Shown one piece after another: positions 13,801 to 26,421 of a DNA stretch of 64,000 nt. The notes beneath the pieces were generated by a model. It saw only the letters and a list, made by a program, of their open reading frames with translations. It searched no databases and was not told the DNA's origin. The first letter of the stretch is position 1; each line of letters begins with the position of its first letter. The stretch comes from Eutypa lata (taxonomy: Eukaryota; Ascomycota; Sordariomycetes; Xylariales; Diatrypaceae), in the NCBI GenBank assembly GCA_022661535.1, contig JAKULF010000017.1, positions 558,001-622,000 of the forward strand, written 5' to 3'. The position numbers and the translations under genes were made by a program.

Positions 13801-14840
13801 TATGACGATCCTACCCCTATTTATCTCTCCTGATTTATTCATGTACATACTTGGATATTTGCGTATACCGTTACTAGAAGCCATCAACATTGAATTGTAA
13901 GACTATACTGGCATAGGCAAACGAGTGTGGTACCTACATTCTCACATACGGGAAACTCCTCAATATTAACCATTCGACTATGCCTAACAACTAATAGCGC
14001 AAGATCATGTATATGCATGCAATCGGTAAGAGTCGGGTGCAACGAGAAAACCTCGCCATGTATATCCATGCTTAGAGAGACACTATGCATGCAGGTCCTA
14101 CCGGCCGAGAATATATCCGCTGAATGTCTAACCAATGTTAGATAAGACTCTTCCTTGTTGCTTCTAGAACACTACTTACTCAATACTGAACCGGCTCATC
14201 CCGAACGCTCGTCGGTTATTGTTGCATGTACCGTCCGAGACCTTGGCGTTGGGGTATCCTTGAAAGAGATGAGATGATTTCTTGAAGAGATTTTCTTGAA
14301 AGGGAAATATTGATGTATCGTATCGGCTGTGATGCCACGAACCAATCATGTCAGTACCGAGTATATAACGCTCATCTTAGTTGAGATTCCCATGGGGTGA
14401 TGCTTGGTAGGGACGGACGGACGGACATGAGGAGTACCTGCTGTAGGGCCTTGGTAATATTTACTGCCGCATGGAATTCTTTGCCATGTTGTAAAGTCAC
14501 ACGTATTAGCTGTGGCAACTTAGTGAGATAGGTGGGAAGCTAGGTTAGGACGCATGACTAGAACCTGCAACTATCATAGCGCCAATCACATTATATTTCA
14601 AGGCCATTCATATGTATGTAGCTAGCTACATTGTTTCAATCCATCCAACCACCTATGGTATCGTAATGTCATGATCATCATACCACCACCCCTTGTTCTC
14701 AGGCCAGAGCAGATGTAATTGAAAGCCTCATTAGTTGACTAAGTACCTAAGCATATAAACTCGATCCTAGGTATAAGCCTTCTCTAAACCGACATTGCCG
14801 TAAGCTTATCGACACGTGAATTCGTATCCAAGGGATGACC
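10898..14840. other. Gene-poor AT-rich intergenic block
   Basis: Nearly 4 kb with no frame that I can support. Frames longer than 60 codons are unlike any family and have no splice context. No terminal repeats or tRNA-like structure were seen. It may contain decayed sequence that I cannot recognise by eye. Confidence 0.55.
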
Positions 14841-16671
14841 TTAAGCCTTGGGGTGCTCGGCTTCCACTGTATGGGGCTTAGACTCAGCGATCGATGCCAT
14901 ATCGATGGCCTTCTCAACATCGTCGGGGCTATTGTGGGCACCCGCAACGGCATGCTCGAACGCACGGCCACGACGCTCAGGGCCGAAGGCCGTGGTGAAC
15001 GCAATACCCATAGCGATGATCGCCGTGGCAATACCCATCGTCGGGCCGTACGCCTCGACCAGCTCCCCAGACTTGCTACGGATGAAGTGCGATTCCGCAA
15101 TGGCGTTGACGATCTGAGCAGACGGTGACGAGATCATGTTGCCGAGCTGGTAGGTAATACCGGGGAAACTCGATCGGTACGCCGGCGGGGAGAGCTCGTT
15201 CAAGTGGATAGGGATAACACCCCAGGCACCCTGAACGAAGAACTGCATGATGAATCCCGTGACGGAAAGCTGGGCCTCTCCGTGAGGGAGGATCCAGGCT
15301 GGAATCAGACACGCGCTGATCACAGCGGAAATGACGATAGCCCGACGTCGACCAATCCATTGTGAGAGGTAGCCTATTATTTTCCCACAAAGTTAGTCAA
15401 AAGAAAAAAGAAAAAAGTACATTCTAGGCCAGCCTAGTTGTAGTAGTATCTGGGCGAGTCAGGGAGGGATCTCCTACCGATGATAGTACCACCCACACAT
15501 GCACCAGTCTTCATCCAGATGCTGGCGCGAGTAGCAGCGGGGCTAGCCAACTCCTTCTCCTCAATCATGAAGGTGGTATAGCTGTCCTGGCTCGTATGCG
15601 AGTAGTAGTTGAACCAGGTCATGAGGATAACGCAGTAGACACACATGCGCCATTCCTTAGCCAGCATAGACTTGGTCTCGGCCCAGAAGTCGGAGGCGCT
15701 GATCTTGTGTCCGGACTTCTTCGCTTCCAGGAACTGCTTCGATTCGGGGAAGCAGCAGCGGAGAAGACCAGCGGCAAAAGACAGGGCCGCCGCCACCCAG
15801 AAGACCGTCTTCCAGCTGTCCGTCGAGCCGCCGACCCCGAGGTTGGCGCAGGCCGCGAGCACGTAGCCGAAAGAGTAGCCTTGTTGCATGATACCACTCA
15901 TCAGACCTCGAGCTTCGACGCTGTTCCATGAAGTTAGTCTCATGTGAAAAGGAGGGGAAAAACAAGTAGAGATCGCAAGACTTACTGGCAGTTCTCTAGA
16001 GCCATAGCTACAGCATTACCGTATACACCACCCATAAAGAGACCAAATAGTGATCGCACAGCGAGAAACTGTTGAAACGTGGTACTGTAGATGGTCGCAA
16101 TTTGTAGGAAACCTAAGTGTTTGTTAGTATTTTGATTTTCACGTTCGAATTCCAATGTAATTCCATCACAGATCATCGCTTTTTCTTCTTTTGATCTTCT
16201 ACTATTGGGACAGCCTAGGCCTGAGAGAGAGAATGCCTTACCGAGAATTGTCATGTTGGCGACCATGGGCCACTTCCGACCGAATCGGTCGCCAAGAAGG
16301 CCAAAAATGGCAGCACCGATGGACCGCAGCAGGAGTGTCAAAGTGATAGCAGAGGTGATGTCGGTCTTGGTGGTGTCGTAGTAGTCGGCCAGCTTAGTAG
16401 TCTGGATGGACAGCGCATGGAAGTCGAAGGCGTCGGCAGTCCAAGCGAAAAACCCCACGAAGAAGTAGAGGAAGTCTTTGGCGCTCAGGAGCATGAACAG
16501 CGAGAATGGGTTTCGTAACTTCTCGGGGGTCTGCAGCTCCGTGTGCGACTCGCCTAGATCGTTAGTGACAACGACCCTATGCTTCCATATGAACAAGTCG
16601 CTCCATGCTTGCTTCGCCGTTGCCCATGTTCCTCGAACGATGGGTTCGGCGACCTCGTTTCCAGTGCTCAT
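14841..16671 (-). CDS. Jen1-type monocarboxylate/proton symporter (MFS)
   Basis: Plasma-membrane importer of lactate, pyruvate, acetate or related carboxylates; 510 aa. Exons are 16671-16242, 16112-15986, 15920-15478 and 15373-14841, with standard introns of 65-129 nt. The decisive feature is NYYSHTSQDSYTT, the Jen family signature NXX[S/T]HX[S/T]QDXXXT that lines the substrate path. MFS loop motif GDRFGRKWP follows the third predicted helix. VEARGLMSGIMQQGYSFGY follows in exon 3 and the second-half motif QWIGRRRA opens exon 4. About 12 membrane segments are visible. The N-terminus is cytosolic with WSDLFIWKHR, and the C-terminal tail is hydrophilic. Jen1 genes are usually carbon-catabolite repressed. 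I did not identify specific operator sites. Substrate preference cannot be read from sequence. Confidence 0.93.
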
Positions 16672-19600
16672 CTTTTCAGGAAGAATGTGTGAAACGGCTG
16701 GCTGCTAGGTCTTGTTGTTCCAAAGCGAGCTTTTGGCCTGATAAGAGGTAGGGACAACGTTAACGGCGGCTAACTCTCCAGACAACATGAGCTCAAGCAA
16801 TAAAGAGGAAGTAGGGCATTGTCACAGCCGTCCGAGCGGGGGAATACTGCTCTCTTATACATGAGTGCACCTCGACACCGCTTCCCTCCCCTACCCCCCT
16901 CCCACACCACGGCCTTGTCATACCTTCCTTTGTAACTCGGGCGTCAGCGTCGCATCCCAGTTTGCGGGGAGAGTCCTAAGTACGGATGAATTATCGGTCC
17001 TCCCTAGTTCAGCCCGTCTGTAACACTGCATGTTATCAGGGTTCGATAGATGATAGAAGATCGTCCATATGGCCAGGTGCTTGCAGTACGGCGGAGTCAG
17101 CCAGGGACGGACGATTGATTAAGAGAGGCTTCAATTGGTGAGCCAAGGCCCGGCCAAGATCAGCCAAGATCAGCCACGGATAGGCCAAGCAATATTCAGC
17201 CGGGATTCTCCAAGAAACGTGACAAGCAGAACTTTGCGGAGAAAGATCTCTAGTAGAGTAGGGATTTCTTTAGTGCGCTGGGCGAACCACCTTGGCGGTG
17301 GGGATATGATACTATCGCGAAGAAATCACGCTTCCTACGCTCTAAAGTCAGAAAGTCAACTCCTATATTCTCCGTCTTGTGTGCGGGCAATGTGGGCTTC
17401 TATGCGGGGGAGAGCGGGGAGACATGTTCTCCTTAGACTACGTATGAATCATGCTCTGTATATAGGTACGTATAATGTAGACGAGAATGTTGGTTCATGG
17501 TGTGAGTATTTGTGAGACTATCCCATCCATCTCCACTCTCACAGCAAGGGATCAAATGTCTCTCTGATAGAACCACCTATTGGAACCTTTCCCTATAGGA
17601 TCACCGAATCCGCGTGCCCGAAAGTTAAGGCTCCGCTAAGCACGTGTCTCTCATCTCTTTCGTGTTATCCTGACCGGACGGTGAAGACTCTCTAATTGCA
17701 TACCTATACGAAGGAGATATCTAAATACGTACGAGAGGAGACATCACCGTAACTTACATGAGTCGTGTAGCACGAGGAAATACTTTCCGTACAGAGTACT
17801 TCTCTCTATTGTTACTACCTGTTCTTGGCCGGCCGGGTGAGGAGGCTGGGCAAGAAACTTGGCTACCGTCGGGAGACGAAACAAGCAATTGCTGGGATTT
17901 GCGGCTCAAATGGGCCAACGTTCTTTTCTCTTGGTTTTTTCCTTCTTAAGCAACGTCAGCTAGCGTGTTAGTGTTTCTACACCATTACGCGGAGGGATTG
18001 CCAACAATGATTGCTATAAGTTGGCCGTGTTAGGTGTGCAATAAAAAGAAATCGCCTCTGGAAGAGTAGCTATGCGAATCATACCTGGTATGATAGCTTT
18101 AGATAGCGCATTGGATAGTTTAAGGATCTAGACTTCTATAGATTTATTCCATACCTGCATACTCAGGTGACCCGGCATGCAGGTAGCCTTCACTAGCCAA
18201 TGAGCTTTTAATTGTAAGCCGCAGTTCTGGACCGACGGAGTTTGGTACGTATGTAGTACTGTAACCTCCCAGCGCCCCATAAAAGAGAAGTTCGACAATG
18301 GAATGCCACATTTGATACGTATGTATGTGATGTTCAAGCTGTAGAAGCCGTAGAAGACGTGGAATACCTGGCTGACCATTTTACTATAGACCCTAAGAAA
18401 ATTTATTTCTTAACCATGACCATGTGTGTACTTAATAATACGCTTTCCCTTATGTAGGTCACGGCGCCGAGTTGAGTCCCGCTAGTTACTCCTTCGTTGG
18501 TGTTTGCCGGCGTTTGGCTATAATAGCGTCAGCCATCATCACTTGGCATGTTATGGATCGGGAGGGACCGGAGATATCCCAAGGCTTAGGTTGAGGAAAT
18601 TGGTCTTAACAAATCAAGGTTCGACCATGATTTTTATATCAGGACCTCAAGGTGGTGAACGATGATAGTCGCCCTGAAACTTACATACATATACCTCTAA
18701 GTATCTATCAAAGTGATCTACACGACTCGGGAAGACAGATACAGATACAGATGCAGCTACATATGATATCAGTATATCCACTTTCAAGAGCCACCATGGT
18801 ATCCCAATCATGGTCTTTGTTAATCACTTGCATGCATATAGCATATAAATAGCACAGTCGGTAGATAAGCGACACTGTTTGTACCTGTATACGAAGCAGC
18901 GAAGTAAACATGTTACTCTAGAACATGTAACCACTATGCTACTGACCCAGTTTCTCCGCAAAACCCCACACAGAAGATTCATTGGGGCCGTGGGGTCTGG
19001 CTGATAAGTAATAAGAACTGGGGTTCTCCTCATTGCACACTTTAGCGCATTGATCGTCCGTGGAGTCACCTGGGGCTCCCCAAAGAAAGTTGCTATGCAG
19101 CTATGGTGAAGCGGTAAGATTCATTCCACTTCGGGAAGTTAAATATATCCCCTTACCTAATACTACTAATACCGGTTGTTATAGACTCTTTCGCCGAAAA
19201 CTCTTACCTCTAGATCGTAGTTCGGGTTCATGGATGGATTAACCCTATCATGATATACCCGACACCCGGGAAGTCCTCGTGCCAAGTTCCAGGTACTCGC
19301 AGTCGGTTCTGATTCTAATCTTTCTTCCACGGCCGGCTTTCAACCATCACTTTATCGTCGGACCACTACTCTATTACTTGGCTTAGATGACTTGCCTAAA
19401 TAACGAACGATCTGATGAGATATGAATCGATCCGAAGCCAAGGATATTGACATCATTATCAGCACATTTGCTATTCTCGCCCAGATATGCACAGATCATC
19501 ACTTGCGTTAGCCTTCTGCAAATACACGATGAGAATCACATCTCCGGCCACTGTGTTTTGACCACTGGATATATCGCTATTAGTTACATCCTCTATAGAG

Positions 19601-19733
19601 TCACCGTGGGCTATGGTACGCCGATTAAAGGGGACTTGTATCAATCGAACAGGATGATAATCGTTTATTCGTATGAAAGAACTATTTCGAATGTATCATC
19701 TTCACATCCCAGATCCTCCGGCCTAGCCCGACA
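16672..19733. other. Intergenic, no gene recognised
   Basis: Upstream flank of the Jen1-type gene and downstream flank of the purine permease. It includes a short tandem at about 17156-17175 (AGATCAGCCA repeated). The longest frame (17135-17515) is compositionally random and was not accepted. Confidence 0.55.
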
Positions 19734-21748
19734 TTACTGCTGTTTATATCTACCGTCTTCAGTAGAAGGGACTCGAACATTGCTGACACTATGCCCATTA
19801 TCGGTTGAATTCTTGTGAATAACAGGCTCACTAGGGTCGACGAGTCTCTCGTCTGTCTCCTCGATCTCTTCCGGGAGGGTCAGGTTCAAGATCATGCTGA
19901 TGAAAGCCGTAACGGCGAAGCCGGTCTCCATGACCAGCTCGATAGCATCTAGGAACCCCTGGAGACCCTTGTCGTCCCCGCTGTATGAAAAGACATTCGA
20001 AAAATAACTGGGCACGAGTGTGGCCCCGTAGCCGATCGATAGACCGGCAGTTAGGATGAATCGATTGCGGCGGGTGAAGGGAACGCCACGCGTGATGATG
20101 GCGATACCGGACACGGCGACGGAACAGAACAGGAATGTCGTCATCCCGCCAAGGACCGCAGAAGGGATTGCGACCAAGCTCGCACCAATCTTGGCGAATA
20201 TCCCCATGATGATCAGAAAGAAGCAGCAGCAAAGGCCGGCCGTTCGGTTGGCGCAGCGTGTCAGGGCGATGACGCCGTTGTTCTGGGCGAACGTTGTGAC
20301 CGGCGTGATGGTCATGAGAGCTGCGATGATGCCGTTCAGTCCATCGGCAAGGACACCACCCTGGATGCGGGACTCGTAGGTGCGACCTTCTACTTCTAGG
20401 CGCGATACATCACACGTGGCAGTGATGTCTCCAATGGCCTCGCAAGCACATATAATGAAGACGGCGAGTACAGGCAGTACGAGCGGCCCGTATATGGTGA
20501 GCTTAAAGGTATGGACCCATATGAAGGACACGGCCGGGGCGGCGTCGATCCCGCTGCGGTCAAAATAACCAGTAGCAGCGGCGATGATACAACCAACAAG
20601 GAGACCTATGATCACGCTCGTTGATTTCATGATGGGCGCACCGAAGCGCTCGCAAAGAATGATCGTGAGGAAAACCGAGAAACCTAGTCCGAGGTATTCG
20701 GGTGAGCCCCATGGTAAGGCATGGGGGGCGGAGATGTTGGGACAGAGAGCGAAGAAGGCCGCAGGCTCAGTATCAGCACAGGGACCACTCCCTCCCGCCC
20801 AGTTCTTGAATCCGGTCTCAATCAGGGAAATTCCGATAAGCTGTGTCACGTTAGTTCGTCTCATAGTCTAGTTCTCAGGAGCCGAGCAGAACCATACCAT
20901 CACCGTCGGGCCCGTCACAATGGGAGGAAAGATTTTTAGCATAATCCTGGGCGGCAGGAAGGCGATGAGAACTTCGAGCAGGGCGCACACCGCACAGGTT
21001 CCTAGGAGAGCACCGTAGGCATCCGGGCAGGCCAACTTGGTGCCATCTTCATCGACAGGGCAGAATCCATTGGCATACATTTGGGCGAAGGCCCCTTGAG
21101 CGACTGAAATGATGGAGAACGAGATGCCCACCACCGAGATCAAGCCGGTCCCGATGTAGTATCTGTTTTGGATAATGAGCTTTGGGCCTTCCATCTTTTT
21201 GACATTCTAAATAGGTATGCGCTTTGGGTACCCGCTTCTCTCCTTCTAAAGAGAAATGACATTTTACTTTAAACCTGTAGGAAGTCTAGATGGGGAAGAG
21301 GATTCGGGATCGTAGGAAATGAAGACACTTACGGAGTTTTGAAGATGTGAAACCTCGAGATCTGAATCATAGTCAGGGTACCGGATACGATGAGCGCCGT
21401 CGAAACCAGATACTGCTGCATCTCTGCCGGGAGGTTGACGCCACTTGTGCCCGCCATGATAAGCGGCGGCGAGATAACACCAGCCAGCATAGCCAAGGCG
21501 TGTTGGAGTCCGAGTAACAATGCTAGGAACACCGGCATCTTGTCGTTCAACCCGAAGAAGGGGGAAGCCTGCTTCGACTTTTTCATAAACGGTAGGTTCG
21601 GTCGGAATAGAAACCCATAGTCGTAATCGCCGATGAGGCCCTCCTTGGTGAAGAAGGTCTTCTTGAAGCTGCTGAACCTGTCGCCCATGGTCCGTTTCGG
21701 TGAGCCATTATGCGGCACAATCTGAGATGGGCCTTGATCTTCGTCCAT
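19734..21748 (-). CDS. Uric acid/xanthine permease (NAT/NCS2 family, UapA/UapC type)
   Basis: Proton-coupled plasma-membrane importer of purines for nitrogen use; 595 aa. Exons are 21748-21333, 21162-20898 and 20840-19734. I start at ATG 21748 (MDEDQGPSQIVPHNG). The splice RFHIFKTP to YYIGTGLISVVG is typical of the family, and the acceptor at 21163 was chosen over an earlier one because it removes an insertion. The NAT signature QNNGVIALTR is at 413-422. Glu361 in ACEAIGD and Gln413 are 52 residues apart, the spacing of UapA Glu356 and Gln408, two residues known to bind substrate. Helices are numerous and hydrophilic tails flank both ends. UapA-like (urate/xanthine) and UapC-like (broader) cannot be separated here. 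Confidence 0.95.
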
Positions 21749-24700
21749 CTTGATCAATGGCCCCTATTATCGAGTCGTTGGTGAATGAACGGTTATTCAA
21801 TTCCGATCTCTCGCGTTATAGCTTTGTGACTCGTGTTTTATTTAGTGGGTACCGTCATCAGAGTAACGCGATTCTTACAGCCTTGTTCCGAGAAGCCGGT
21901 GAGCGTCCGTCAATAGGGCTGGATCTTATATATGTATGTATGTGTATGTGTAGATACTCTCAACTATATGTATGACATCTACCTAGCCTCGATCTTATTA
22001 CGCACGTCGACCAATACATATTTATAAGGAATTGAAGATCACATCCTTAAGCAATTGAGGCTCGACTTTTTTTAGGCTAGTAAACTGTCAATCGCTGATA
22101 AAAGGAAACACCAAATTTTCCTTATCTTTCAGCTTCTGGAGCTATTCTTACCAGTCGAGCCATTTAGAGAAGAGTAAGCAGCGAAGTGGGGAGACTCCCG
22201 TTCATGGGTAGCGGGTCCAACCGATAACGAACTCCCGGGGACCGCCATCGAAAAGGCCCTGAAATAAGAAAGTCTGGGTCCTACCCGTGGTGGCGCCCCC
22301 ATTCACTTCTTAACAAATTCTTTTGCTCACGTGTGCTGAGCTAACTGTGAAAACTGCAGTTATGAAATATTTAGTTTAGGTGATATTTAAATGACAAGGA
22401 GATGAATTGAATGTAGTTAGCGCCTAGCATGGCAACGGGTAGTTCATCGAGCTGTTTGTCAGAAGGTTGTGTCACTAAAAACTACGCGTTGCTAGGATAG
22501 ATTCGTCACGCCCCTTTTGCCCCACGCGTGGTTCTTATCATGAACTAATTTGATAATTATATCGAGTACTTCTTACTTGGTTAATCTATCGCCTCTAATA
22601 TCTCAACTGTAAACCATCAAAAAGCCACCCACAACTACTTAGACATAGAAACAAACTAGGTTCGTTAATCGAAATTTTTATTAATTTCATACATATGCCT
22701 AAGTAATTATACGGGGAAATACTGCATGTAGCATATATCGTCTATTTCTCTTTTGCAATCCAAACCTTCGTTAAAAACCGCCATGAAAGGGATCTTATCT
22801 TAGCTCCCCGAAGAAGGTTATCTAATGAAATGCACTTGACGCAAATCATATTTATAGTCAATCGAGGTAGACTAAAGTAGAGTGAAGGAAGTACTCTTTG
22901 CCACGGAGATCTGTGTAAAGATCGGTCGGCGAAGTCAAATGGGGGTGTCTCTGAGGTAGCCGAACGCCGCCGAATTCAATCCAACCCGGGCGCCGCCGTC
23001 TTCCTACGAGATATCTTGGAAGCTAACGAAGGTCAACGGGAATTAATACTGGGCCTAGAAGTGGTAAGTGATTAGATAAGGTGTGTATGAGGAAGGCTTA
23101 TCTTTGACTTGCCGAGCACTCTTTTGCAAGTTATAGAAGATCGTTTATCTGCACAACATTCACTGGATGGAGTTTGAAGTCCTAAACGACGTTGACTACA
23201 TTTGATATAAAAGTAGGCAGATCTGCATTAAGGAAACTAAAACATCGCTTGTCAATCTGTGAGAAGCTGACGAAACACAACTTTTGTTCACAGTACAGAA
23301 ACGAGAGGAAGGCCCCGTCATTACTGGATTTTTGAATACACAACCTAACCTCGAGTGGTGTCATGAACTCGAAAGCAATTCAAAAAGCCATCTTCAGGTT
23401 ATCCTAGCACCTCAAGTATATAGCTAAGATATTGTTTCACTGTCGATCAACCCCGATAAAAGCAGTTACACTGTATAATAGCCCTTAGCTACGTTGAGTA
23501 CCCCCTTCATGTCCAACTCTCATTCTAGTTGTAGGGCTAGGTTATACGTAGGTAAGCCACCGAGAGAGATAGTTCAAGAACATGCACAAGGGCATATTTC
23601 ACACTATAATATTGCTATGCTACTGCTGATACGATGCCATTGAAAAATTGACTGTCAACATCTAAGCTAATGAGTAGAACGTTTGCATAGAGCTCTGCTA
23701 CATCTACACAACCTTGTTGGCAAATATCCAAGATAACCTCTAAGCTGAAAGAGAGTAAACGCGTTTGTTTAACCACATTTCTTTTACGTGTGGTCTTGTT
23801 CATCCTTGCTCATCCTCCACCACTGCCATTGCAACGATACAGCTTGATGCCATCAACAATATCACATGCATATCTGAATATCATGTAATACATACGTCGG
23901 CGCTGAGTGAAAAGCAGTAACTGTTTTTGAGTAAGAAGCGCTTGATGCTCTACAACACCATGGCTTCGGGAAGGGCAGCTACTGAGATGCCCTTATAGAT
24001 GCACACATTGCCAGTCATAACGTCAGATGTGATCAAACCCCTTCCCCCGTACGGACTTCAGGTCAGCACCATTTACCATTGAACAAGAAATGTGTACGGC
24101 ATATATGTGAAGGCATCCATTCAGCATCGTTAATAGGAAAAAATTACTGTTGGTTTCAGCTAGGAAGTGCGTTTTGATTGTTACCTCAAATACATTCCGA
24201 ATCCGTTTTGTAAGTTGAAATAAAACCGCAACACGTAGAATCCACCAGTTTCTACAGGCTAAACCATTAACGTTCAAACAGCTGACATATAATAACATGA
24301 AAGTCATACTTCTAGGTTCTATTAAACAGAATCTTCACGGCAAGCTCCTGCATTATGAAGAATCTTGGTTCTCACCTCTTAGCAGAAAACACAGGGACAT
24401 TGCGGACGTCTTGTAGTTAGAAACCCCTACTATAGGATAGGGACATCTTATATAATCAGAAAGAACAGGAAAAAGCCACATCCGGTGATCGTAATGTATA
24501 AAGCACTTCCCATTTTGTGATCACTGGAGCGGGTCACGTTAGGCAATCCTCGTTCATTCCTATATGCACTATCCAGCTTACCTCGATCAGCAGAACCCAA
24601 TATGGTGAAGGATAATTGAGGAGATGTTAGTATTGATCTTGCCCTCAGGTTGATGTAACTATACGTAATGACTTTTAATCAACACGTGCTCCTACCAGTT

Positions 24701-26421
24701 TTATGTTTATTTAGCGTTCACGAAGCATGATATATTCTAGATACTCTCGCTTGTAAAGTTATTTTATAGGATATTAAAGGATATGACAATCTCATTCAAG
24801 ATCGGGACTAATTGATCCGATCTTGTTCAATAAGATCGACGACGGGTAAGCCCGCAGGTCCGTGGAGTCCTTGGGGTGAGTGTGGATGCCGGTGGAGTGT
24901 GTCCGGATATATTAAGTAGAGTCTTAGTGTCGGGCTCTTCGTGTTGGAACCCGCTTGGTTATTTTTGTCCGAGGATATTTTAAAGGTCCAAGTAGCGCAA
25001 ATACATTTACATTAGTTGATTTGGAATAAGTGTACACCGATTGGGCGACATAACAGGCTATTGTTAGTACGACATCATGGACATTCCAACGATTATTGCA
25101 CATACCATAGCAGCCCTGATGTGTGCCCCTCTGCCTCTTACAACGTTGGAAATTTTAAGTGAACATTCATTCTATGTAAGCAGTAAGTATCTTTTTACTA
25201 ACCTTTGGGTTATTTAACAGACTTCCCTACCTAATAACAGGGAAATCTTGTTATGGGCAAGATGGATATAAAATTTCACGGTTCATGTTTAATTTGTTTG
25301 CTTTCGTTTCTGGTTGGTTCAACTCCAGCAACGGGTAACGTACAGTCTAGTGGCCCGCCTCTGCAACCGAGGCCCACTTGGTAGAGCTATTCCCAAGTTT
25401 TACGATTCGGATGTTATAGATCCCGTTATGCTACTGCGTCACCGCGCATCGAATGGTTAGTTAAAAGACATTTAAAAGAACACTGTATACTACTGTATAC
25501 AACTGCTAGCACCAGCTAAAGTCTCCTCGCTACAGTTGAATCTAACAAGGCGACAGTCATTCGTTGAAAAGTCAGTGGCACGCCTGCAGTAACTAGGTGG
25601 TGTGGGGTTACAGTAACCGATCTTCAGGGGTGGTAAGTAACGAGATCTTGATTAAGAGCCCACCCACACGGATCACTGACAGGGATCAGAATCTTATTTC
25701 CTTACCCCATCAAATCACCAGCAGAGCCTCTCAGAGTCACAACTGTTTGCACGGAGCCTTCTCCTTCTACAATATAAACACTTTTCTTCCTTAAGGTACT
25801 CCTATTCGTAATGTCACTAAACCACAATGCTGGCTATCTACCTACTTAAGACATCGGATAGAACGTGACCCTTGGGATCAGTGGTTAAGACAACAGTGCC
25901 TACTACATAGGTACTATTGAAGTAGAAGGCGGCTATATGACGTCTGTCACGATAATGAGACATCCAATGAGATTCAACTGCTTTCTCAGCTTTCAAACCC
26001 TCTCCCTTAACATGCCCGCTTATCAACGGGGATTTATACTAATTAGGACTACTCTCATAAGGGGCCCTCATTATTCATGACCAACTTCATCACAGTGTCT
26101 AGTAACAACCGGTTAAGTTGTTTTACGTTGCCACCCTTTGCACAGAAATATTAGTCGATTGGACTTAGACCTAGTTTTCGGGATTTCCGTTTTTATCAGC
26201 TTCGAGAACGTCTCTACGTCAGTTAGTAAACATGCATCGCGATCGATTTCACGCCTCGGAGATGGAGTTAGGAGAGAAATCTCCGGTGACTATATGAAGT
26301 CCTCGCTCCCCCACTCCCTCTGCGTCTGTGTTAATAGGAGAGAACCCCGTGTAATTATTTGTGTTTAATCAAATTATTGAATACACATCGCTCGCTCGGC
26401 CTTAGCCCCTACGTAACAAAC
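21749..26421. other. Large gene-poor AT-rich intergenic block
   Basis: About 4.7 kb without a supportable gene. The first 600 bases are promoter of the purine permease. A short GC-richer patch lies at about 22930-23000. A 7-bp inverted repeat (CGATCTT/AAGATCG) lies near 24815-24840, next to a G/T-rich patch (24840-24960). I cannot assign either to a known element. Confidence 0.55.
22096..22227. promoter_or_regulatory. Cluster of GATA-factor (AreA-type) sites upstream of the purine permease
   Basis: HGATAR matches are at 22096-22101 (TGATAA), 22122-22127 (TTATCT, reverse strand) and 22222-22227 (CGATAA), about 350-480 bases before the start codon at 21748. Purine permease genes are classically under AreA nitrogen control. 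The motif is short and common, so this is suggestive only. No clear UaY site was seen. Confidence 0.25.

Noticed and set aside
17135..17515. 126-codon frame downstream of 17.1 kb
   Set aside because: Starts in an AGATCAGCCA tandem repeat and has no conserved block.
21163..21332. Earlier acceptor (TATTTAG near 21212) for the purine permease
   Set aside because: It keeps frame but inserts about 16 residues between RFHIFKTP and YYIGTG, which family members join directly.
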